From assembly GCA_964555935.1 (NCBI GenBank), contig CAZKUN010000183.1:1-18750 (forward strand): 18,750 nt of DNA, in the 5' to 3' direction. Origin of the DNA: CAZKUN01 sp964555935. GTDB lineage: Bacteria; Armatimonadota; Zipacnadia; Zipacnadales; VGFC01. Each line of letters starts with the position of its first letter. The first letter of the stretch is position 1. The notes beneath the pieces were generated by a model that saw nothing but the letters and a program-made list of their open reading frames with translations, was not told the origin of the DNA and ran no database searches. Below are positions 15,914-18,750 of the stretch, piece after piece. The position numbers and the translations under genes were made by a program.

Positions 15914-16714
15914 CTACGGCGTCTCGCCGAGTTCCGCGAGGGCGATGCGCACCTGCTCGTCGTCGAATCGATCCATGTGGTGGTTCAGGCTGAGCGAGAC
16001 GCCTCTGCCCTTGATCGTCTCGGCGATGATGGCGGACGGACGCCCGACCTCGAAGGGCACGCTGTCGAGCGTGCTGACGACCTCGGCCATGTCGTGGCCA
16101 TCGATGACGCGAGTGTTCCAGCCGAAGGCGGCCCACTTCGCGGCGAGCGGCTCAAGCGACATCATTTCCTCAGTGGGCCCCGTCTGGTAGCGGTTGCGGT
16201 CGATGATGGCAACGAGGTTATCCAGCCCGTGATGGGCGGCGGACATCGCCGCCTCCCAATTCGAGCCCTCTTGCAGCTCTCCGTCACCCAACATGACGAA
16301 GGTCCGGTTCGATCCACCGTCCATGCGGACGCCTAGCGCGATGCCCACGCCGATCGACAGCCCGTGGCCCAGAGATCCCGTCGAGACGTCGATACCGGGC
16401 GTGATTCGGGCACAGGCGTGGCCCGGCACGAGGCTGTCGAGTTGGAGGTGGCGCAGAAGCTCATCTTCGTCGAAGAAACCCCGCATGGCCAACGCCGACG
16501 CGAGCGCCGGGACCGTGTGGCCCTTGCTCAGGATGAAGTAGTCGCGCCCGTCCCATCGGGCATCCGACGGATCGATCCGCAACACGTGGAAGTAGAGCGC
16601 CGCGAGCAGGTCGGCGATCGAGAGCGACCCGCCCGTGTGGCAGTCTGACATGCCCGCGATGCGAACGACATGCGCCCGGATCTGGCGGGCTTTCTCCTCG
16701 AGTTCGGCAACCAT
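15914..16714 (-). CDS. Transketolase N-terminal subunit (thiamine diphosphate PP domain)
   Basis: A 266-residue half-transketolase. The thiamine diphosphate/metal signature is GDGELQEG (143-150), with the downstream Asn in IIDRNR (N174), matching GDGx(about 27)N. Other transketolase landmarks are H26 in DCHTGGSLS, SKGHTVPAL (63-71; H66) and STGSLGHGLS (111-120; H117). About 250-310 residues per half is the usual size for two-gene transketolases. The start is ATG 16714, with GAGG 7 nt upstream; the in-frame extension to 16795 overlaps the Gfo/Idh/MocA gene and is rejected. It follows the stop of that gene by 13 bp and precedes the C-terminal subunit by 18 bp, so the three are co-transcribed. 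Without the partner subunit the active site is incomplete, since the Glu that activates the cofactor is in the other chain. Confidence 0.9.
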   Translation of the reverse strand: MVAELEEKARQIRAHVVRIAGMSDCHTGGSLSIADLLAALYFHVLRIDPSDARWDGRDYFILSKGHTVPALASALAMRGFFDEDELLRHLQLDSLVPGHACARITPGIDVSTGSLGHGLSIGVGIALGVRMDGGSNRTFVMLGDGELQEGSNWEAAMSAAHHGLDNLVAIIDRNRYQTGPTEEMMSLEPLAAKWAAFGWNTRVIDGHDMAEVVSTLDSVPFEVGRPSAIIAETIKGRGVSLSLNHHMDRFDDEQVRIALAELGETP

Positions 16715-16727
16715 CAGTTCACCTCGC

Positions 16728-17765
16728 TCACGCGTGCGGTGGGGTCTCGGACCGGCCGGTCCTGGACGATTTCTCCGCGGTCTCAAGCACGGCAATCACG
16801 CGTCGACCATCCTCGGCGGACACGGGCACAGGCACCCCTCGAAGCAGGTGGTCGGCCATGTCGTGGTAGTACGTCACCCAGTCGGATTCGAGGTATGGGA
16901 CTTGCGCCTCGCCCGCGTCGGTGACCATTCGGAAGCTGCCCCCGCTGGGCCCAGTAATGTCCTTGCAGTAGCCCTCGATGGCGCCGTCGCCGGAGTCTTC
17001 GATGGCGCCCTCCGTGCCGAGGATTCGCCACAGCGGCTTGCCGATTCGAGCGACGCTCGAGTAGGTGATATCAGCGACCGTCTCGTCCTCGAAGCGGATG
17101 AGGGCGCGCGTCTGGTCCTCGTTCGACGAGTCGTGCCAGAGCAGGTTATGGAAGAAGCCCGTCACCTGCGTCATCCGACTGGGTACGAGCGACAGCACCC
17201 AGTCGACGGCATGGGCGCCCCAGTCGTAGAGCGCTCCGCCGCAGACGGCCTTCTCAGATCGCCAGACATCGCCCGGCCGGCCGAAGCCGCAGGCTGATAG
17301 CTCGATATGGAAGACGCGGCCCAACTGGCCCTCGTCGATCACCTTCCGAATGGCGCGGACATTGCCGTCATGGCGCCGGTTATGAAACACGGCGAGCGTG
17401 CGGTCGGCCTCGCGGGCGGCCTCAATCATCACGTCGGCCTCGGCGACCGAGATGCACATTGGCTTCTCAACCACCACGTGCTTGCCAGCGTCCAGACAGC
17501 GGACGACGATGTCGCGGTGAGTGTTGTGCTGCGTCACGACTGACACCATGTCCACGTCGTCGCGGGCCAGCAGCTCGTCGAGGTCAGTATGGGGGACAAC
17601 ACCTGGGAAGTCGCGGCCCGCCAGGTCGGCGCGCTCGGGGTCCCGGTCGCAGATCGCAACCAACGCAAGTTCGGGGACGGCCTGGATCCATCGCGCGTGT
17701 ACCCAGCCGAAGTTGAACGTCGGCCCGCACCCCACGATACCGCATGGAACGATGTCCGCGTTCAT
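16728..17765 (-). CDS. Gfo/Idh/MocA-family NAD(P)-dependent sugar oxidoreductase
   Basis: A 345-residue cytosolic dehydrogenase and first gene of the leftward operon. The Rossmann start is GIVGCGPTFNFG (9-20), followed by AICDRDPERA (37-46), where D40 suggests preference for NAD. The signature VVVEKPM (97-103) places the catalytic Lys at K101. GGALYDWGAHAVDWVL (176-191) is the family's GGxxxDxGxHxxD motif, with D181 and H185 as the likely catalytic pair. The C-terminal half is the usual beta-sheet domain. Length is normal. The start is ATG 17765, with GGAGG 8 nt upstream. Such enzymes oxidise or reduce sugars, inositols or amino-sugar derivatives at one carbon, or take part in redox-assisted glycoside cleavage; the specific substrate is not readable. 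Divergent from the URO-D gene at 17903, with 137 bp between them. Confidence 0.9.
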   Translation of the reverse strand: MNADIVPCGIVGCGPTFNFGWVHARWIQAVPELALVAICDRDPERADLAGRDFPGVVPHTDLDELLARDDVDMVSVVTQHNTHRDIVVRCLDAGKHVVVEKPMCISVAEADVMIEAAREADRTLAVFHNRRHDGNVRAIRKVIDEGQLGRVFHIELSACGFGRPGDVWRSEKAVCGGALYDWGAHAVDWVLSLVPSRMTQVTGFFHNLLWHDSSNEDQTRALIRFEDETVADITYSSVARIGKPLWRILGTEGAIEDSGDGAIEGYCKDITGPSGGSFRMVTDAGEAQVPYLESDWVTYYHDMADHLLRGVPVPVSAEDGRRVIAVLETAEKSSRTGRSETPPHA

Positions 17766-17902
17766 CGTCGCGTCCTCCGGGGGCCGCGTTGGGCGAGGCG
17801 AAACGGACTCGGACGGAGAAGTCGTCGTCCGCTCTACTCAGTACGTCGGACCGCGAGAGATTCCCTCTCCGCGCCCGATTGGATCGAAGGAGCCTCTGAC
17901 CG
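17766..17902. promoter_or_regulatory. Divergent promoter region between Gfo/Idh operon and URO-D gene
   Basis: This 137-bp gap must hold the promoter of the leftward five-gene operon and that of the rightward URO-D gene. I see only a small inverted repeat, GAGAG-ATTCC-CTCTC (17855-17869), and no clear promoter hexamers or ORF. Confidence 0.4.
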
Positions 17903-18750
17903 ATGACTTCTCGCGAACGCATGTTGGCCGCGCTGGCCCACCAGGAAGCAGATCGCGTGCCCGTTATCGACGTGCAATGGCCAACGACCGTTGCGCGCTG
18001 GCACGAGGAGGGTCTGCCGGCTGAGGAGTCCCCCCACGCCCGCTTCGGATACGAGTGGTCGGCGCTGAGTGTTGACCTCTCCTTCCGACTCCCAGTGGAG
18101 ACGCTGGAGGAGACGGATAGGCATCGGATCGTGAAGGACGAGTTTGGGGCCACGACGCGGGTGTTCGTGGGTCAGGAGTCCGTACCGGAAACGATCGACT
18201 TCACGATCGTCAGCCGCGAGGTGTGGGAAGAGCACAAGCCCCGCATGGCGTGGGACGACTCGCGCGTGGACTGGGAGTCGGCTCGCGCGCACCAGGCTTC
18301 GACCCGCGAGGCTGGGCTCTTCATGGTCTACCAGGCCGGGTTCGGGTATGACCGCGTGATGCGCTTCGCGGGCGCGCCCCGGGTGCTCGAGGCGATGGCG
18401 TTCGATCCGACGTGGGTGAAGGACATGATCGACACGGTGGCCGACACGGTGATCGCCGGAGCCGACGCGATGATCGCGAACGGCATTCAGTTTGACGGCG
18501 CGTTCCTGTGGAATGACATGGCGTACCGTAACGGGCCGTTCTTCTCGCCCGCCATGTACCGGGAGCTGGAGTTCCCCGCCCAGCAGCGGATGTGCGATTT
18601 CTTCCACGGACACAACATGCCCGTCGTGCTCCACACCGACGGCGACGTCCGGCCGCTGGTGCCCATGCTCATCGAAGCCGGCTTTGACTGCCTCCAGCCG
18701 CTGGAAGTCAAGGCGGGGATGGATCTGATCGCGCTGAAGCAGGAGTACGG
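17903..18750 (+). CDS. URO-D-fold protein, second copy type, cut by the right edge
   Basis: Partial gene; 282 codons are open to the window end. The start is ATG 17903, with AAGGAG (17887-17892) 10 nt upstream. It opens MTSRERMLAALAHQEADRVPV, the standard N-terminus of URO-D/MtaA-type family proteins. Later landmarks are LFMVYQAGFGYDRVMRFAG (139-157), FDGAFLWNDMAYRNGPFFSP (197-216), VVLHTDGDVRPLVPMLIEAG (241-260) and CLQPLEVKAGMD (263-274). At the MtaA zinc position the His is kept (H244) but Cys is replaced by Asp (HTDGD, 244-248). Compared with the 384-residue URO-D protein in the leftward operon it is clearly divergent, not a recent duplicate. Expected full length is about 340-390 residues, so roughly the last quarter is missing. 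Cytosolic. Function is unassigned; a cofactor-dependent step on a sugar or methyl group is only inference. Confidence 0.88.
   Translation, partial: MTSRERMLAALAHQEADRVPVIDVQWPTTVARWHEEGLPAEESPHARFGYEWSALSVDLSFRLPVETLEETDRHRIVKDEFGATTRVFVGQESVPETIDFTIVSREVWEEHKPRMAWDDSRVDWESARAHQASTREAGLFMVYQAGFGYDRVMRFAGAPRVLEAMAFDPTWVKDMIDTVADTVIAGADAMIANGIQFDGAFLWNDMAYRNGPFFSPAMYRELEFPAQQRMCDFFHGHNMPVVLHTDGDVRPLVPMLIEAGFDCLQPLEVKAGMDLIALKQEY

Noticed and set aside
17834..18634. Minus-strand open frame of 266 codons at the right edge
   Set aside because: It is the complement of the real plus-strand URO-D gene starting at 17903, which shows RBS and family motifs but is cut by the window end. It also overlaps the divergent promoter region.

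Overview
The window is GC-rich bacterial DNA packed with genes. It lacks the usual landmarks for naming a taxon: I see no rRNA, tRNA, CRISPR array or transposase gene. The protein types are large secreted glycoside-hydrolase-like proteins carrying CBM9, LamG and discoidin-type domains, expanded uroporphyrinogen-decarboxylase-fold (URO-D) proteins, a Gfo/Idh/MocA dehydrogenase and a WPMxRHDP-type secreted protein. From general knowledge this mix recalls uncultivated Planctomycetota, Armatimonadota or similar lineages. That placement is an inference of low confidence.

Layout from left to right. (1) At the left edge, the N-terminus of a secreted protein runs leftward out of the window from a GTG start at 181. 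(2) Divergent from it is a rightward three-gene operon (334-5797): a metallo-beta-lactamase-fold hydrolase, a secreted GH123/DUF4091-like protein with CBM9 and discoidin-like domains, and a cytosolic GH32/43-type beta-propeller protein with an apparent zinc-ribbon insertion. (3) A leftward gene (5820-10115) encodes a very large secreted multidomain GH42-like protein. (4) A 311-bp divergent intergenic region (10116-10426) holds a striking pair of identical palindromes in inverted orientation. (5) A rightward gene (10427-11596) encodes a secreted protein of unknown family. (6) A leftward five-gene operon (17765 down to 11603) encodes a Gfo/Idh/MocA oxidoreductase, the two halves of a split transketolase, a URO-D-fold protein, and a secreted TIM-barrel-like protein with CBM9. 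(7) At the right edge, divergent from that operon, a second URO-D-fold gene starts at 17903 and is cut by the window end.

Taken together this looks like a carbohydrate-utilisation region. The exported proteins would bind and trim a polysaccharide or glycoconjugate. The cytosolic propeller hydrolase, dehydrogenase and two-subunit transketolase would process the released, perhaps unusual, sugar. The substrate cannot be read from the sequence. No transporter, sugar kinase or regulator lies inside the window. The two URO-D proteins carry neither the MtaA-type His-x-Cys zinc motif at the place I would expect it nor an obvious HemE N-terminal arginine signature, so their role in a sugar locus is open.

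Two real genes run off the window edges (left, minus strand; right, plus strand). Each is overlain by long antisense frames that do not look like genes. Long antisense open frames are common throughout because of the high GC content.
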